This document shows positions 61,700 through 64,000 of a stretch of DNA of 64,000 nucleotides, piece by piece. A program made the position numbers and the translations under genes. Location: positions 16,150,501 to 16,214,500 of the forward strand of contig CM042039.1 of NCBI GenBank assembly GCA_023525975.1. The letters are read 5' to 3'. The stretch is from Smallanthus sonchifolius (Eukaryota; Streptophyta; Magnoliopsida; Asterales; Asteraceae). The stretch's first letter is position 1, and every line of letters begins with the position of its first letter. Below the pieces are notes generated by a model. The model was given only the letters and a program-made list of their open reading frames with translations, was not told the DNA's origin and made no database searches.

Positions 61700-63657
61700 C
61701 GAGTGGATACTATAATTAGTTATATTATTATTTAGTCTCGATTGATTTATGACGTTATAAAATGACTTGAATTAATATAAATATATATTATTTAATAATA
61801 CGGGTTACAATTTGGGAATAATATAAACATATTATTTTACACGAGTTTATGGCTTAAAAATTATATAAATATATTGTTTTTACATGTTAATAATAATAAT
61901 ATATTATTTATAAAAATGGGTATCATTTATAAAAACCAACTAATATTTCGAACCCGAGCTTACGGGTTGTTTTTCGGTTTAAAACCCATTTATATAATAA
62001 TAAAATATTAAAAGGTTTGATTTTTATTAATTTAATAATCCAGAAAAATGTTTTAAAAATAATTGTGGGAGCCCGGTCTCAAACCCGGGTCTCTTCCACA
62101 CACACACATCGCTCTAACCAGTCCCGGCCGCATGGCTATCGCGAACAAATCCAATTCGAATTTCTTTTAACACCCAAGCCGAATGTGATTTAGTTCCCCA
62201 TAGGTACCCAGATCAAATCCCGTCCCAAACGGCACGAATTTGATCGCGACTGATTTCCAAATAATGGGGATTTTGATAATCAAGGTGTTGCGAATCTGGG
62301 GACTCATTTATTTGAAAACCGTCGGTTTTAAGATCGTTAATTTACTGAAAGAGGGATCGTAACCCTATTTTATAAACATGGATTCAATTGATCGATTTTG
62401 ATATTAAAAATTGTTGAAATGATAGGGCTTTTATTAAACAAAACCTTGCGAATCTGTTGATGTGGTTTAATTGTATCAAATTCATGTTTAAGATCGAAAA
62501 CCCCAACCCGTTTCCAGAACGAACCCTAATTACGGGATCAAAATCAATTCGATGATGAAAGCCCGATATTTCATAGGGCTTTCAATCTACAGAAGGCTAC
62601 GAGTCTCATGGTATAGTTTAATTTGGTTTAAACGCGGTGTAGAGTTGAATTCGACAACTTGGTTTTATATGAACCCTAGATTACGGGTGACAACGATTCT
62701 GATAATAAAAGTTTGAATTGATAAAGGGCTTTCAAAGCATAGATGATTGCGATTCTAACCATGCCGTTTAATTGGATTAACATTGAGTCTAGGTTAGAGT
62801 TTGGCTAAAACGTTTTCAAATGAATTCCAGAATCTGATTTTATAAAATTGGATGTTGTTTGATTCAATTAACATGGGGTTTTCATTAAACTGAGTATTTA
62901 GAAACTACTGGTATGCTTTAATTGCGTTGAGAACGAGTCTAGAATCAAAAGCCCCAAATCCGATTTCTTAAGAACCCTAGAATCGGATTATGACTCAATC
63001 GATAATGTAAGCCCTGGTAATGATAGGGCTTTCAATTGACAAGTAAAAAATGACACTAATGATGAAAAAACAATTACCAGGAAGATGAAGGATTGATAGA
63101 GTTCGACTAAAAAGGCTCCGACGATGACTGGTTCGATTTCTGGTGATTTCTGGTGCAAATCCAATCGAATTGACGTGTGTAGAAACTTCACAGAGGTTCG
63201 TCGAGTGTGTGCAGGGGTTCAATTCATGAAAATGATACATGGTTTTGATCAATTTGATGATCGGGGATGATAGAGTTGACGGTTACGTTATTATTGTCCA
63301 TAATTGGTGTTAATTCGAGTTAATGCTAGTGTAATAGTTCTAATGATGTGCGTTTATGACAGGGATCGTGTATTTCGGTTACAACCTCTACGAATTTCCA
63401 CCGTGGAGTTCAATTTTTTGAGTCAAGAATCCATGAGTTTGACTTTAAAAGTCAAACTGAACACAAAATTCTTAATTTTGACTTAGAAAGTCAATCAAAT
63501 AGGTTTAGGGTAATTACAGTTCTAGTCCTTGTATTTTTGAGTTGATATTGTGACCGAATTAGTCCTTGGGGTTAGATTTGATTAACGGGGTTAAGTTTTT
63601 AATAAGAAACTTAACGGAATAGTTAACGAAATTAACTGAAAAGTTCGGATTGTCACA
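60646..63657 (-). repeat. 5' LTR of element E
   Basis: This is the partner of 51693-54697, nearly identical. It differs for example at its inner end (TGTTACACCCCC against TGTCACAGCCTC) and in a longer (TA)n run at 61671-61699. The tRNA-like segment is at 62075-62138. Confidence 0.93.
62075..62138 (-). other. tRNA-like A/B-box segment in E 5' LTR
   Basis: This is the same module as at 53115-53178. The B-box GGTTTGAGACC is unchanged. The A-box has two changes (TAGCCATGCGG), and the outer stem carries one mismatch. Confidence 0.6.
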
Positions 63658-64000
63658 CACTTAGCTTTCATACACCTTTAAACTCACACATATAATGTCA
63701 CCACCTCTTGTAATCTAAATCTAAACTATTGAGCCTAATACCCATTAATAATAAACAAGAAGCCCATCTATCCTCCAAGAAGAAGAAGACACTAAAATGC
63801 ATAAAACCTTACTTTTGGGCCTCAAAGCCCGGTCCACAACAATTCTCATCATGACCATGAGCCCAACAATGGTGTTATTAATACATGATGGCTGGAAGAG
63901 TGTGTAGGCCCATGAGGGTTTCTGGCTAAGGAAAGACAGGGTACTTAAGTGTGTCTTAGTGACCCACCCCTCTTTCCTGGGAATTCTCCTCAGGGATGCA
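63658..64000 (+). other. D3 leader, right part
   Basis: It resumes D3 after element E with the duplicated CACTT. It matches 33590-33940 of the D compound (AAGAAGCCCATCTATCCTCC, GTGTGTAGGCCCATGAGG, GACCCACCCCTCTTTCCTGG). It is noncoding and runs off the window. Confidence 0.88.

Larger units (their letters stand above)
51693..63657 (-). mobile_element. Gypsy chromovirus-like element E (inverted), LTR to LTR, TSD CACTT
   Basis: The LTRs are 51693-54697 and 60646-63657 (about 3.0 kb each), flanked by CACTT (51688-51692 and 63658-63662). On the minus strand the order is primer site, extra ORF, gag with intron, protease, RT, RNase H, integrase with chromodomain-like tail, purine tract. That is Gypsy order. 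The LTRs differ at few sites by eye, so the insertion is fairly recent. At least five in-frame stops and a mutated RNase H aspartate make this copy inactive. Assignment to the Tekay/Del group rests on the long LTRs and integrase tail and is tentative. Confidence 0.95.
48690..64000 (+). mobile_element. D-family element D3 (hosting element E), right end outside window
   Basis: The 5' LTR is 48690-51401, then a primer site, 290 bp of leader, element E, and the leader again from 63658 to the window end. The 63663-64000 part matches the D compound leader at about 33590-33940. This D copy probably encodes the same short ORF just beyond the window. The five bases before it are ACTTT. Confidence 0.9.

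Overview
This window is eukaryotic, almost certainly from a eudicot plant. I see no host gene in it. Essentially all 64 kb is LTR retrotransposon sequence inserted into LTR retrotransposon sequence. The extra 3' ORF of one Copia element resembles a protein family I remember as hugely repeated in Asteraceae annotations, often labelled 'synaptobrevin, longin-like'. Asteraceae is therefore my best guess, but the source species is not determined.

Layout, outermost to innermost. An old Copia fragment (family F, 1-2995) is interrupted by a Gypsy-type LTR (D1, 2996-5073). That LTR is interrupted by a Copia element (B1, from 5074). B1 gag carries an inverted Copia element A (6782-13286, TSD AGATC). 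B1 is then broken at 13686 by a tandem of the same family (B2/B3, sharing the LTR at 46333-46747). The 3' region of B2 is interrupted by a large Copia element C (18536-45716, TSD ATCCA). C carries a solo LTR (26439-28911, TSD TGATT) and a three-LTR D-family compound (30416-42183, TSD GTGGC), both inside its extra 3' ORF. B3 gag is interrupted by another D element (D3, from 48690). D3 is interrupted by an inverted complete-length Gypsy chromovirus-like element E (51693-63657, TSD CACTT). D3 resumes at the right edge. Nesting reaches six levels, and the right halves of F, D1, B1, B3 and D3 should lie beyond the window.

Families. A, B and C are Copia elements with an initiator-Met tRNA primer site, a large or multi-zinc-knuckle gag, and LTRs filled with family-specific short palindromes; a Sirevirus-like assignment is an inference. 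A keeps gag, protease and integrase but no reverse transcriptase. B2 jumps from gag to the end of RNase H. C has all pol domains, decayed, plus an additional ORF of more than 1,000 codons after pol. D is a long-LTR (about 2.8 kb) Gypsy-like family with no gag-pol in the one internal region seen. It instead encodes a short proline-rich, tail-anchored-looking protein. E has an additional coiled-coil/acidic ORF before gag, a spliceable-looking 98-nt intron in gag, and protease, RT, RNase H and integrase with a chromodomain-like tail, broken by several stops.

The most unusual signals are in the LTRs. D and E LTRs carry a tRNA-like segment with pol III A-box and B-box matches, in sense orientation. 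They also carry a conserved splice donor and a conserved acceptor block that would make much of each LTR a 5'-leader intron. Several LTRs carry dense arrays of short palindromes, different in each family. No rRNA, CRISPR or true tRNA gene was found.
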